Shown: positions 1-11,345 of the stretch, piece after piece
Layout of the letters: each line of letters opens with the position of its first letter
How positions within the stretch are numbered: the first letter of the stretch is position 1
From: Chrysomallon squamiferum
Taxonomy: Eukaryota; Mollusca; Gastropoda; Neomphalida; Peltospiridae
Assembly: GCA_012295275.1 (NCBI GenBank)
Contig: CM022666.1
Span: forward strand, 1,137,501 to 1,172,500
Length of the DNA stretch: 35,000 nucleotides
Reading direction: 5' to 3'
Program-made: the position numbers and the translations under genes
The notes under the pieces: generated by a model
The model's input: only the letters and a program-made list of their open reading frames with translations
What the model was told of the DNA's origin: nothing
Databases searched by the model: none

Positions 1-385
1 TTTAAAAGCCAAATTTGTTTATATAAAACTGCACACACACCCACAATCAACCCCATTTTTCCCCCAATCTTGTATGAATTAGCTCAGATCTCCTTAACGA
101 TTTCAACATTGGTTTTTCTTGTTTGCACCAAAGTTTGAGGAATCAAATTCTTTGAATGTAAATCCACATAGACAACAGGGCACTTACAAGTATCAGGGGA
201 TGAGTTGTGTAGATCAGTTTGTGAGATAGATGTCACAGAGAATTATCAGTTTTACCATCACCTTCACAAGCCTGTCCATAGAGAGGATCGAAGCACTGTT
301 AAATCAGACTGATTTGCTAATATTTGCAGCTCGTTTCCTTACAGACTGACAGTTTTATTTGTATTGATGTCGTTGTACATGTTCT

Positions 386-980
386 CAGTCAGGGAATTGG
401 CTTTTGAAAGTATCGCAAATGTTTTTTTTCAGATCTTTAACAAGTATCAGAGATGGTTTATTGAGATTTTTGTGTAAGTTTTCGGTCAGGGAGTTTGTTT
501 TTGAAAGTTTTGAGTGTGTTTTTCACATGTTCAAAGCAAACAAATGTTGTTCATTGATGTTTTTGTGTACAGTAATAGGCAATCAGCTTTTAAAAGTTTT
601 GAGTTTGATGTTTAAATTTTCAACAACAATCAAAGACTGTTTGTTAATGTTTTTGTGTATAGTCTCAGTCAAGGAACTTGCTTTTGAAAATATCTAATTT
701 TTAACAGAAATCAAAGAAGATTTAGTTATTTGTTTGTTTGAATATTGATGATCTGTTATTGTTTATATATTTTAGTTGAGAAAAGATCTAGAATTTTATG
801 TCTTTAACAATTAAAAATGGCTTTGAAGAAAGGATCCACAATTCTTATTCAGTTTTCAACAACAAAAGATTTTGGAATAAAAGATGGCTTATTGATATTG
901 CTATGTATTATAAAAATATAAAGATTTATCAAAAATCTTTTCTTTATGTTCTGTCAGGGAATTGGCTTTTAAAAGTATCT
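386..980 (+). repeat. Degenerate ~96-bp tandem array
   Basis: A diverged motif of the form CAGTCAGGGAATTGGCTTTT, followed by GAAAGT, recurs near 386, 483, 570, 666 and 951, and each copy is followed by T-rich sequence containing TTGATGTTTTTGTGT or a variant. Spacings are 97, 87 and 96 bases, then 285, about three units, so the intervening stretch is probably made of more decayed copies. The 97-codon open frame at 404-697 lies inside the array and is its by-product, not a gene. Confidence 0.7.
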
Positions 981-1221
981 CCTTTCTTTCTTTCTTTCTT
1001 TTTTTTTTTCTATGTGGAAAAGTAACTAATATATATTTTTTGAATGGAAAAGCAAGTATGTTTTGTTTTATTTTATTTAATTTTTTATCAAAACAGAAAA
1101 AGTTGGTTACAAGGAGGAAACAAAACATTCCAAAATGTATTCCAGAAATTTCTGTGAAAGATTTACTTAAAAAAAAAAAAGATCTAATACAATTTGCATT
1201 TTGGATATTATCAACCTTTCC

Positions 1222-1250
1222 ATTTATTTATTTATTTATTTATTTATTTC
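1222..1250 (+). repeat. (TTTA)n microsatellite
   Basis: A short run of about seven TTTA units lies in AT-rich intron. From about 1340 to 1560 the sequence is more mixed but shows no feature I can name. Confidence 0.85.
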
Positions 1251-1872
1251 AACAGGTTCTTTCAGTTCACTATCGATTTAAACTGCAGAACCTTTTATTT
1301 TGTAAAAGTAAAAAAAATTGTAAAAAAAATCAAAGTGCACCTTTCAATTAGTAGCAATTAGTGGAAAAGTATCTGATACAGCTAATGGAAATTCTGCTCC
1401 CTGCGACAGATATATAAATTCAGGCGACAGCAATCAATGGTGATAGAGCACATCTTTGTTTTTCCCATCACTTAAACCAGTACTTGAAACAAACTCTGCT
1501 CCAACACGATCTGAAGCAGGTGACATGCACTCACTGATACAGATAATGATTATAATTTATTTTCATTAGTACATGTTGTTTTCAAGCTTGCAGATATATC
1601 GGAGTTCGAAATTGTTGTGAATTTTAGCGTCTGGTTTTATATGATCAATGCTGCTATCAATTTGGTGATGTTTTGGCTTGAGTGCAGTCTTAGATTTGTG
1701 TCTAGAATGGATGTTGTTGTTATTAATTTTAATTTTGATACAGGTTTATGTCTTTAAATCAATCATTTGAAATGGATTTAAATTGACTGAATAAAACTTG
1801 TAATAATTTTAATGCACCTCATTTTTTAAAACTAGGACTTTATTCATAAACAGTATATTATTTCCATCAATT

Positions 1873-2012
1873 TACATACATACATACAAATACAACATAC
1901 ATGAACATTATTTACATACATAAAATAAATAGTACATACATACATTATTAATTACATACATACATACATACATACATATATACATACATACATACATACA
2001 TACATACATACT
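1873..2012 (+). repeat. (TACA)n / (CATA)n tetranucleotide microsatellite
   Basis: An imperfect TACA run is interrupted around 1900-1945 and purest at 1951-2012. The minus-strand open frame of Met-Tyr-Val-Cys type at 1908-2147 is only a translation of this repeat and the AAT run beside it. Confidence 0.95.
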
Positions 2013-2074
2013 GCCTGTTGGCTCTGTGTGTGTTTTTCCAAAGATCTTTGAGTTGTTAGAGTTTAAAAAAAAAA

Positions 2075-2076
<2 letters not shown>

Positions 2077-2109
<33 letters not shown>

Positions 2110-2140
2110 TAATAATAAATAGTAATAATAATAATGATGA
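2077..2140 (+). repeat. (AAT)n trinucleotide microsatellite
   Basis: A near-continuous AAT run follows a poly-A stretch, with AAAT and AGT interruptions after 2104, and decays into ATG at its end. Confidence 0.95.
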
Positions 2141-2384
2141 TATACACAGCATCAATTAATTGTATGAAAATGTCATCTTACATTCATTCAGGATATCACT
2201 TAAATTATTAACTAGCATTCAAACTTTTAACAAACATTCACATAAACTGAACACATCAGTAAACTAACTCAAATACTCAAGCAGACATATACACACATAT
2301 ATATTTTAAATAAGAATATAATTGATCAGAAGTAGCCAGACCAGATTCAGTAAAAAACAACTCTCTGAAGCTGAGAAGATCCTC

Positions 2385-2660
2385 TGATCTGTGACACGTC
2401 ATGTTAAACACTGGGACGTCTGCTCAGCTGAATGATGCGATCACAAAAATCTCGAAAACCATCTTCACCCATCTGAGCCAATTTACCGATTACTTAAACG
2501 TCCTCGAATCCCTTCATTGCCCCTGTCATCATGTTACTGCCAGTCTTGATAAAAAAACCTTTCAGCCATGCCATGCTGAATGCCACGATATGCCGCAGCA
2601 CATATTTGTGGACAGCTGGACAAAAGTGAAGCTGAGATGAGACACAAGTCTGGTATTGCT
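2385..2660. other. GC-richer island in upstream intron with a 79-codon open frame
   Basis: Base composition is clearly more balanced than its surroundings, and a + frame stays open from 2401 to 2640 with no simple repeat in it. Its product (beginning MLNTGTSAQLND) resembles no family I know and contains several Cys and His residues without a recognisable zinc-finger spacing. No convincing acceptor precedes it and it does not match any part of CASK. It may be a conserved non-coding element, a transposon relic or chance. Confidence 0.35.
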
Positions 2661-2843
2661 CTGGTTTGCTGTTTTGGTGATTTGTAGGTTGTGTAATTGG
2701 TCGCCGATGTTGAATGTGAAGCTGGTTACGTTCATCACATGCTGATTGTTCTCATTGTGACAGGTTGTGATTAGTTTGACAGTGTTGCAGTCTTCATGTG
2801 TAGAGTTGTGTCGTAATTTGGTGGATATCACCGTTTGTCATGC

Positions 2844-2938
2844 TTTCAGTTTGGTATGAGTGTCAGGTCTAGCAGTATAATAAACATTTTTTCAGTTTGG
2901 TATGAGTGTCAGGTCTATTGTAGTTTATACTAAACATT
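2844..2938 (+). repeat. 46-bp tandem duplication
   Basis: The 27-base block TTTCAGTTTGGTATGAGTGT followed by CAGGTCT occurs at 2844-2870 and again at 2890-2916. Each copy is followed by a related tail ending in TAAACATTT. The identical core suggests a recent duplication. Confidence 0.9.
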
Positions 2939-2969
2939 TGTGTGTGTGTGTTTATCCTCTTCATAAACA

Positions 2970-3310
2970 CATCTGTCAAAAGTACCATATATATACTATA
3001 GAATGCATCTTATTTTTATAATTTTTACAATTTTTAGATACATGATAACATGTACAGTGTGATATATCTATTGTATTTGTCACTTTTACAGTATAAGATA
3101 TATATTATATCTTTCATAATTTTATTTATTTTGGTGAGTGAGTGTGTGTTATATACCATATTCAGATATATTATATGATATATCTACAATATCTATAATG
3201 TGTCTACAATGATATAAATCATTATTATCATGTGTCAGATTGGTATGTATGTTAATATCTGTTATATCTACTGTGATATCAGAAATGTGTGGTGTGTGAT
3301 ATCAATCATG
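2970..3310. repeat. Low-complexity TATA/GATATATC-rich stretch
   Basis: Repeated short palindromic words such as GATATATC, TATATGATATATC and TCTACAATAT give a loosely periodic AT-rich block. No coding or RNA feature is seen. Confidence 0.5.
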
Positions 3311-3719
3311 TTTATCTTCTGTGAGTGAGATGTTTGACAGCAGATTAGCTATAATTAGATGTGGGGTTGTAGTTCCAGGCACTGTGGTGCCAGTAACATC
3401 ATATTTCTTATTAACAAATGTGTTAGTAAGTAATGTTTCAGTACTTGAGTTTTTATAAAACCATCTATTAATTTCCTTTATCTGTTTGGACACATCCTTT
3501 TTCTCTTCCATTTTATTTTTAAAAATTTTTTTTTTTTTTTTTTTTAATTTATTAATAAACAATAGTAGTTTGGTTCTTATGTGAAAATATTTTGATAATA
3601 TGGAAAAAAAAATAATAATAATACTGTTACTATTCCAAAAACTGTTTCTGTGTTAGCAGCAAGTGGTCATTAATATGCGCCTTCTCATAAACTGAAAACT
3701 ATACATCCATATATGATAT

Positions 3720-3852
3720 ATGAAATTTGATAAAACTGTTGTGGGGGGACATTAGCTAGAATATGGAAAAATAAGTTTATATTCCACTGGACTGGACAGA
3801 TCCTGAACCCTGATGTTACCTCGGTAACACGCTCTAACCACCAAACCTACTT
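3720..3852 (-). mobile_element. tRNA-derived SINE-like fragment
   Basis: On the minus strand, 3843-3829 reads TGGTGGTTAGAGCGT, a close match to a tRNA D-arm and RNA polymerase III A box. About 20 bases further, 3809-3799 reads GGTTCAGGATC, which keeps the GGTTC core of a B box but is diverged after it. Between them, TGTTACC-GA-GGTAACA can form a stem. A non-tRNA tail follows towards 3720. There is no full cloverleaf, so this is a SINE relic rather than a tRNA gene. The family is unknown to me. Confidence 0.5.
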
Positions 3853-4120
3853 TAAACATGATTTACGTTGTTTAAGCTAAATGTACCAGTTTCGTCCACA
3901 CTCCATCACCACTGAGCAACTGGTTTGCAAATATTTTTTGTCTGTTGAAGGTTAATTTTATTAGGGGTGACCAGACAGTGGTGAATTGCTCTGACAGTGA
4001 CAGATAACTGCTGACAGTCATGAATAATTCCGACAGTGATTAATAACTCCTGTCTGGAATGGTATTTATTTTCTAACACATTGTCAGCAGGTGATTAAGC
4101 ACTACAAGAACAGTGCGAAA

Positions 4121-4715
4121 AGAATTTGTATAAGAGACAAAAATAAAATTGAATTTTAACAACATCTTAGTAACAAGGCTGGACTGAGTATCTGATACTA
4201 GTACCTTCAGAAAAAACCCACAAGAAAAACAGCAACACCTTGATATTTTTTTTTTACTATGCTCTGTTATCAGTATACTTTGTTATTACTAATGTTTTTT
4301 TTGCCAAAAAGGAAAGAAACATACAGAAGAATTTGTGTAAGAGAAAATAAAGAAATTGAATGTTCAACAACACCTTAGTATGAAGGATAGAGTGATACCT
4401 TTACTAGTATCTGTTTACATCAAACTTCAGGGGAAAAAACACCATAAATTAGATTATCTTTTATTGTATTCTGTTGTCAGTATTCTTTGTTATTAATAAT
4501 GTTTTGTTTGCCAAAAAGGAAACAAACATACAGAAGAATTTGTCTAAGGAAAAAAGAAATTGAATATTCAACAACATCATAGTATCAAGGATGAATCTGA
4601 TGACATCAAACTTCAGAAGAAAAAAACAACAAAAAACATAGACAATTTTTTACTGTATTCTGTTGTCAGTATACCTTGTTATTAATTTAGACTGGATGGT
4701 AAAAAGCAAATAAAC
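4121..4715 (+). repeat. 207-bp tandem repeat, three copies
   Basis: AGAATTTGT with a following TAAG starts copies at 4121, 4328 and 4535, an exact 207-base step twice. Each copy continues with AAATTGAAT, a CAACA(A/C)C(A)TCTTAGTA-like block, ATCAAACTTCAG or a shortened form, an A-rich stretch, then TCTGTT(A/G)TCAGTAT and CTTTGTTATTA. The third copy fades near 4715. Copies differ by many substitutions and small indels, so the array is old. Confidence 0.85.
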
Positions 4716-5037
4716 ATAACTTGAAAATACACAGAATATATTTAGTCTGTGTCTTCATACCACGAAGGGTAGACTTTAATTATAATGTAAGACACATTGC
4801 TATCATTATAAGATCTTTTCTGATCTATCAGCAGTAAGGATTCTTTTATATCTCATCTTTACAAATACAGCATTTTATAATTCATTTGTGGAGCACTGTC
4901 AGCATTGGGAAATAAGTCAGTTAAGACGACCAAGGAGGGCTGATTCTGTGATAAACATTTTTTTTGAAAACTAAAATTAAAATAGTGTTTAATCATGTTG
5001 TTTTAATATGCAGAATGTAGAGAAAAACTGATCATTT

Positions 5038-5038
5038 A

Positions 5039-5117
<79 letters not shown>
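5038..5117 (+). repeat. (AAT)n trinucleotide microsatellite
   Basis: About 25 nearly perfect AAT units lie between two T-rich stretches. No coding potential. Confidence 0.97.
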
Positions 5118-5118
<1 letters not shown>

Positions 5119-6177
5119 TTTTTTTACCAAGCTTGGCTATAATCTGCTTCAGTAACAGTAACATTTTTTATGTTATATTACGTTTTCATTTAAAAAAAAA
5201 AAAAAAATCTTGTAATCCTTTTTTCAATTTTATTATTTATTATTATTTATTCTTTGTTTTTTTTAAATATTTCTTCATATTTCATTTCTTCTCTTGTTTT
5301 CACTGAATCTGGAAATAGAAAAATATGTTCTAAAAGTGCTGAATTCTGAGTCTGTTGATAACATTTGACATGGAATTACACCTCCACCTTGTCTCCAGTC
5401 ATTTCACTTTATTTATTTATTTATTTCAAAATCTCCAAATCTCTCTGACAGCTGTCATCAATCACACACACTGAAATATCAGTTCCTTGAGCAAGCAAAA
5501 ATAATTTAAAAAAATAAAATTTCTCCTTCTTCTTCTTCGTCTTTTTAAAAATAAAAAATTCTGATATGGAAATTTGATATGAATATTCATCGGAGTGGAT
5601 CCTGAAATAGTCTTTATTGGCAGAAAACAGTTTCATGGATTTTACACACACAAAAAGTTTCGTGGTAATCTTGTTGTTGTTGTTCATCTTCTTCTTCGTA
5701 TTATTATTATTACTGCTACTTTTATGATATTATTAAATAAAGGCCAACACTGGAAAAAATATGAATTTTCCATTTACAATATTTAAATTAATATTTATTC
5801 AGTACTGCAGTTTATAAAATAATAACAAAAATAACAGCCAAAACTTTTTAAATACAAAGACTGTCAGTTTTCCCTTCTTGAATTTTTTTTTTATTAGATG
5901 ATTTCAAACTGTTATAACTATTATTTGCTTATTTATTGTAAACAAATCTTTGCAAATAATAAAGTATAAAAGTTTTATATCAACATATGATGTATGAAAA
6001 CTGCCATTTTCTCTTTAGTAACATCATTTTACACATAGAAGTGTCAGATATTTTTTTCTGTTGATAACTAATTGTTCTGTTGATGTTTGAACAGTCTAAT
6101 TGAAAACCATGTGTAACGATCTGGTTGGATTGGGAAAAAATATATTTAAAGAACTAATTTAAAATTTATGCTTTCAG

Positions 6178-6264
6178 GTGTTGCAGATCCTCACTGACTC
6201 ACCAGAAGACTATGCAGCAGAGTGTAACGAACTCAAACAACTACTACGACAACCTCATTTCATG
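6178..6264 (+). CDS. CASK: CASK/LIN-2 internal exon A: first part of the L27C domain
   Basis: This 87-base exon encodes 29 residues running from VLQILTDSPEDY to LKQLLRQPHFM. Both ends fall between codons (phase 0). CASK is a membrane-associated guanylate kinase scaffold; in this family the L27C domain pairs with the L27 domain of LIN-7/Veli to assemble junctional and presynaptic complexes. The QPHFM ending and the leucine spacing match the second L27 domain of animal CASK. The acceptor is TTTCAG at 6172-6177, with a branch-like AACTAAT at 6152-6158 about 20 bases before it, and the donor is a strong GTGAGT at 6265-6270. A second AG at 6185-6186 could act as an alternative acceptor that removes three residues. 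The exon is clearly GC-richer than the surrounding intron. The kinase-like and L27N exons should lie upstream of the window. Recognition is by eye against remembered family sequence; LIN-2-type MAGUK identity is very likely. Confidence 0.93.
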
Positions 6265-6299
6265 GTGAGTACAAGTTTCTCATGTTTTTTGTGTCACCA

Positions 6300-7130
6300 A
6301 ATTATTCAAGTTTCATTTTAGAACTTTGTGTTTAGTTTCATTTCAGAAACTTTAATTTTTATTGTTTTTGGGGATTGTTTTTTTTTTTAAATTTTCTGTC
6401 AAGTTAAATTTTGGACTATTATGTTTCCTGTCAGATTTTAATTTGATTAAAACTGCTTTTTAATTTAATTTGTTTTAACTTTCTTCGATATGAGGAATAA
6501 CTGGGGTTTTTTTATTAATTCTTTTCAATCAAGTTTTAATTTTTAAATTGCCAATATCATTTTTTATTTTTTATTTTGTTATTATTTTTTTAAATTTGTT
6601 TTCTGATAGCAATTATATTTGAGTTTTTATTCTTTTTGTATCTGATATTATTATTTATTGTTGTTGTTGTTGTTATTTAGATATGAAACAAGAATTTGTA
6701 CTGCGTACTAAGAATATTTAAATCAACAAATTATAAATTTAAGAATAAGAAGTTATTCATTTTTTTAAATTTAATTTTTTAACGATTTTATTAGCAACAA
6801 ACTGCTTTTTATTTGAGAAAGATTCTTTTGGTATTTTTTTGTTTTAAATTTTTTTTTTTTTTAATTTATCATTTTACTTTTTTTTAAAGTTAATGTTTCA
6901 TTTTTAAAAAAAAAAAGAATTTTAATTTGATCAATTCAGATTTATTATTTACTAATGGCTTTTAGTATTTTCTTTTAAAGTTTTTTCATTTTAATATTTT
7001 TCAGTTTTAGACTATTTACATCATTTTTTATTATTATTATTTAAAAATTATTTAGAAATTTATAAACCTTTTTATTTTGAGTTTTATGCTTTTTTTAAAA
7101 CTTATTTTACAATTATTATTATTTTTTAAA
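6300..7130. other. T-rich intronic stretch without recognisable features
   Basis: This is the 5' end of the large intron. The sequence is dominated by TTTT, ATTTTT and TTATTATT words, with no open frame worth reporting and no tandem period that I can see. Confidence 0.7.
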
Positions 7131-7499
7131 ACTCACAGCTGAACCAGTTCAGATGAATATCAAACCATTATCATGGATATTCTTGACATTTGCAGAAAAT
7201 TCCAATTTGATCATATTTTTTTTTCTTTGTATATTTTTTATTGACTGATTGATTTTTTATTTGATTTTGATGTTTTGGTGTTGCATGCATGTATAAGATT
7301 TTACACTGAATGTTCAGCATCAGTAACTGATCTTACAAATTAGATTTTCTTTCATTTTTCTTTCTATCTTTCTTTCTTTTCTTTCTTTCTTTTCTTCTTG
7401 ACTGAGCTACATATGATTAACATTTGGTTTAAAAGATTTTGTTACCAAGAGTTTGCAGGAATAAATGAATGAACATGTGTAGGTGTAATTGAATATAAT

Positions 7500-7745
7500 T
7501 ATGTGTGTGTGCATGTTGGAAAGAACACACATTTGAACAAACCTTTCTAAGTGTGTGTGTGTGAGTATGTTTGTGTAATGTGTGTGTGTGTATAAGTCTG
7601 TGTGTTTGTGTTAGTAAGAGCACACATCTAAGTGTGTATTTGTGTTTTGTGAACATGTTTGTTTAAATGTATGTCTGTATGCATGTGTGTATGTGCGCAT
7701 GTGTGTGTGCACATGTGTGTGTGCACATGTGTGCATGCATGTGCT
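7500..7745 (+). repeat. GT-rich compound microsatellite
   Basis: It consists of interrupted (TG)n, GTGTGTGCACATG and ATGTATG words. The alternating purine-pyrimidine character makes Z-DNA-type structure possible. Frames here that give Cys-Val or His-Thr runs are repeat translations. Confidence 0.85.
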
Positions 7746-7911
7746 CATAAATTATTATGTTTGTTTCCACATCTGCCATTTCATAGCATTTCTGTCTTTA
7801 TATCAAAAAATATATTTTTAAAATTATTATCATTTGAATTTGACAACAGTATAAACATTATAATTAATACTCTCGTGTTTGTATCACAAAGCCTGCACTA
7901 CAAGCATCACC

Positions 7912-7967
7912 CTCACTTCTATAAGAACTCACATTTATAAGATCTCACTTCTATAAGAACTCACATT
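7912..7967 (+). repeat. 24-bp direct repeat
   Basis: The block CTCACTTCTATAAGAACTCA followed by CATT is present at 7912-7935 and again, identical, at 7944-7967, a 32-base period. Confidence 0.9.
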
Positions 7968-7969
7968 GC

Positions 7970-8360
7970 TGGTGCTGGTTACAAATGAGCACATTTTAAA
8001 AGCCTGAAGGTGAGGACTGTGACCCAAGTACCGGTCACCCATCAGCTTCCATTTCTCTCAGTGAATCGGTAATTACAGACCATGAAGAGGACAGAGGCCA
8101 CGTGATGTCATTAAGTTAGAGGAAATTGAATTTGGATCTTCCCAGTGTTGTCTAGGGTCCAGCTAATGGTCATCTCTTGTTGTGGTGTTGAAGTAGCCGC
8201 CAGAAAGCAGCGGCGTTCCGCAGCTGTTTAAGACGTGCGTCTTTCAGAAAGCGCGGTGCATGTGCGGTTTGTTTGGCAAATATTGTTCACAGCTGACAAA
8301 CTCGCTGAAGAATAAGGTGTTAATTTAGAGCTGGCTGGAGAGAATTAATGGGGAGATTGT
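7970..8360. other. GC-richer non-repetitive island, candidate conserved element
   Basis: About 390 bases stand out from the AT-rich intron, with words such as TACCGGTCACCCATCAGC, GGCCACGTGATGTCATTAAG (an E-box CACGTG followed by TGATGTCAT) and GTAGCCGCCAGAAAGCAGCG. Stop codons are scattered in all frames and there is no splice-bounded open frame, so a regulatory or conserved non-coding role is more plausible than an exon. Conservation cannot be judged from one sequence. Confidence 0.4.
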
Positions 8361-8503
8361 GAAGAGTAAATGTGATGAAAAAAAAAGAAAAGAATGAAAG
8401 AAGTCTGGTCTGGTGAATTATGGGATAGTTAGTCCTTCAGTGAAGATGGAGAGTGTTATATGCATTGTTAATGAGTGCCTCTGTGTGGTGTGGGTGGGTG
8501 AGT

Positions 8504-8508
<5 letters not shown>

Positions 8509-8588
<80 letters not shown>

Positions 8589-8603
8589 GAGACAGAGACA
8601 GAC

Positions 8604-8661
<58 letters not shown>
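8509..8661 (+). repeat. (GA)n microsatellite, ~150 bp
   Basis: GA is almost pure to 8584, then comes a short interruption with GTGGAGAGACAGAGACAGACAG, then GA again. It is the first of five long GA/TC tracts in this intron. The Arg-Glu and Ser-Leu frames on both strands are artefacts of it. Confidence 0.98.
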
Positions 8662-8663
<2 letters not shown>

Positions 8664-9910
8664 GTATGGGAACATATGCCTTATATAGAAAGATTTTCTT
8701 GTCATTATTTTCATAGATTAGACAGATATACAGGCAATATGATGTCATATTTAAGAGAAAGAAATTTCTTTTTTTTACATTTCTGGTCATTATCAAACCA
8801 TTAAATATTCATACACACGTATCATTTTGCAGGTATAGACATCTGCTCTTGCTATCATTAATTACAAGATCTGACACGAAAACTTTGTGTGTGTTTTGTA
8901 CAGACAATGTTGAAATAACAATTCAAGATTGTCTGGTGATGTGTCCATCAAAAACAAAACTAAATGAATTTCTTCTGTAGATTTCTCAGATTTGTCCTGA
9001 AAGTAGAATGGGATAATTCCTTTATCAGACCATCCTGTTGTCCATGTTCTGCTTGGGATTAACTTTCCAATTTGCTGTGGTCATTTCTCAATAATCCTGT
9101 TTATACTTTCATTATGACTTGAGTCAGAAAGGCGATTTGGTAATCCAGAAATAGATAAAAGTGACGAGAAATCACACTAAAAGTTTCTCATACAATTACA
9201 CGTAATCTTCAGCAGTGTTGTGTGTTTGTCCCTAACCCAAGCTACAAGTGATGTTACTTGATAAAGAAATATTCATAATTTGCCTCATTGCTAGAATGCT
9301 AAGTCTCTGTATTGTTGATGGAAGGTAGCAAAGTTAAGTCTTGAAGTTGGTTCTGGCTCAAAGGTTTTGTGAGGAAAGACAAACCAACATAAACAACAAA
9401 CACTTAAATAATTTCCAGTCTTCTTTAAAAACATAAAATCCTCTGAAAATAAATGTCATCAGATAATTCTTGCTCAAGGCCAAAAATTTATCAAACATAA
9501 ATAACTGATTATATGTGAGCAGATGTTTTGAAAGGCACAATATATAAAATCATAATACCTTAAGATAAGATTTATTTTGGGATTATTTGAGTTCTAACCT
9601 TTATAAAGCTAAATGAATTAAAGGTAATGCCTTGTTTTGATTAAAGATTTAAATTCAGATCACTAAAGTTGTAGTAGTTTAAAGCAATGTTTGTCCCATA
9701 TCCCATTTTCACTTATTGATTTATCAATTCTGAATCCTCATGCCCTACACAAATAGCACCAAATTCACCCTGCTTTGAGAGACACTGGTTTAAAGGATAG
9801 ATTTCAGGATCAAGAAGACTACTTGTTTGAGATCACAGAGATAATAAATGGGTAAATGGTTGGATAAAGTCATGATTAGAACAGGCTTACAGATTTGAAT
9901 GAGGATGTCT
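8662..9910. other. Unremarkable intronic sequence
   Basis: Mixed AT-rich sequence without a tandem period, recognisable transposon or coding exon. The longest open frame (minus strand, 9358-9540) has no recognisable content. Confidence 0.6.
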
Positions 9911-9984
9911 AAGAAATGAAAGTTTATGTTGGTAGATGTTTGTTTACGTTTCCTTTTTTGAGTTTTGTGTGGAATATCAGAGTA

Positions 9985-10163
<179 letters not shown>

Positions 10164-10734
10164 ATTGTAAATATTATGCACATTCTAACACCACTGATAT
10201 ATTTCTGACTGTACAGACGGACTTTTGGACCAGCAAGTCCTTTAATCATGTCAGAGTTAGCTCCCTTGAACTCTCCTTTCTTTCTGTGATGTTTATGATT
10301 TTTGTCAATAATTTTATTAGTAAATGGGAACAGAATTGTCTTTGTTTGCATACACAGATTCAGACAATATTTTTCTTCTTCATGTTTGATAGTTTGGCAT
10401 TATAATTTATTTTAATGATCTCCCTCCTTTTCACTCTGTCTCACTCTCTCTCTCTCTCTCATTACTTTATTTTATGTTTTTGGTTTTTCCAAAATTAAAC
10501 ATACAAAAGAAGCAAACACAAGTAAAAAAATAAAAGGAAATAAGATAAAATAAGATAAGATAAAAATACATCTCCCAAAAATGAGTCTGGGTAACCTTTC
10601 AGATATTTTCTCCTCTTTCACCTTTTAATTTTTTAATTTAAATTTAAATTTAATTTTTTTTTTTTTTTACTGTTTTCAAAACTGAAATGTGTCAGCAGCT
10701 ACAAACTGAAGGATGTAAGAATGTGATGCTGAGT

Positions 10735-10756
10735 AGACGCTGCTGCTGCTGCTGTG
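10735..10756 (+). repeat. Short (TGC)n run
   Basis: TGCTGCTGCTGCTG lies in a slightly GC-richer patch that contains no open frame. Confidence 0.8.
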
Positions 10757-11079
10757 AGTGCTGTGGTATCAATAAACCCATCTAAAGTTCATTACTGGAT
10801 GATGAATTAAAACGTTTCTCTGATCAATCTCACAAGTGCTGGTTAGTCTGACATGACCTGGGAACTCAGACATGTGTTCAGGCATTGATAGCATGTGGCA
10901 TTTTCTGTGCAGATATGTTTATTTTCTTTCAATTTTTTTTTTGAAATTTTGTTTCTAATCATGGCGTTTATAAGATTTTTGACATTTTGAATCGAGAATT
11001 GTAATATGTACGTTTTTTTTATATCGTGCATTCTTAAAAAGATATTTGTAGTAACTGAAAGCTTTAAAAATCTCAAAAA

Positions 11080-11345
11080 ATAAAAATAAAAGAAATAATA
11101 ATAATGAGAAGAAGAAGAAGGAGAAAAAAAATTAATAAAGAAAGAAAGAAAAGGTCTAAAAAGTAAAAATATATATATTTTTTTTGTTATAAGTTCAGTA
11201 AGAAATTCCATAGCACAAATAATAATAATGATTAAGAAAAAGAAGAAGGAAGAATGAATGAAAGAAAGCAAAAGGAAAGGAAAGAAAGAAAAAAGAAAGA
11301 AAATAAAAAGTAAATAATTATCTAAAAATAAAAAGATAAAAAATA
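11080..11345 (+). repeat. A/G-rich low-complexity stretch (GAAA, AGAAGA)
   Basis: Purine-rich mixed GAAA, AAGAAG and AATAAT words. The 185-codon minus-strand frame at 10843-11400 is a Phe/Leu/Ile-rich translation of this stretch and not a protein gene. Confidence 0.75.

Larger units (their letters stand above)
1..6177 (+). other. CASK: 3' part of the CASK intron upstream of exon A
   Basis: No earlier CASK exon (L27N or the end of the kinase-like domain) could be recognised here, so this intron is at least 6.2 kb and begins before the window. It ends at the CAG acceptor before 6178. It is AT-rich and repeat-rich. Bases 1-385, 1000-1870, 2140-2380, 3300-3720 and 5120-6150 hold no gene or named element I can support, only T- or A-rich intronic sequence and short simple repeats. 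Confidence 0.75.

Noticed and set aside
404-697. 97-codon + frame with repeated LMFLC words
   Set aside because: The repeated words come from the ~96-bp tandem array; unit length is near a multiple of three, which keeps one frame open.
3780-3852. Functional tRNA gene at the minus-strand D-arm match
   Set aside because: T-arm cannot pair properly, no acceptor stem, no anticodon loop in the right place.
5038-5117. Autonomous transposon or LTR at repeat-rich spots
   Set aside because: No reverse transcriptase, transposase or terminal repeat was recognised anywhere in the window; only SINE-like remnants remain.
8418-8804. Overlapping open frames of 98-119 codons on both strands at the GA tract
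   Set aside because: Products are Arg-Glu or Ser-Leu dipeptide runs; pure microsatellite translation.
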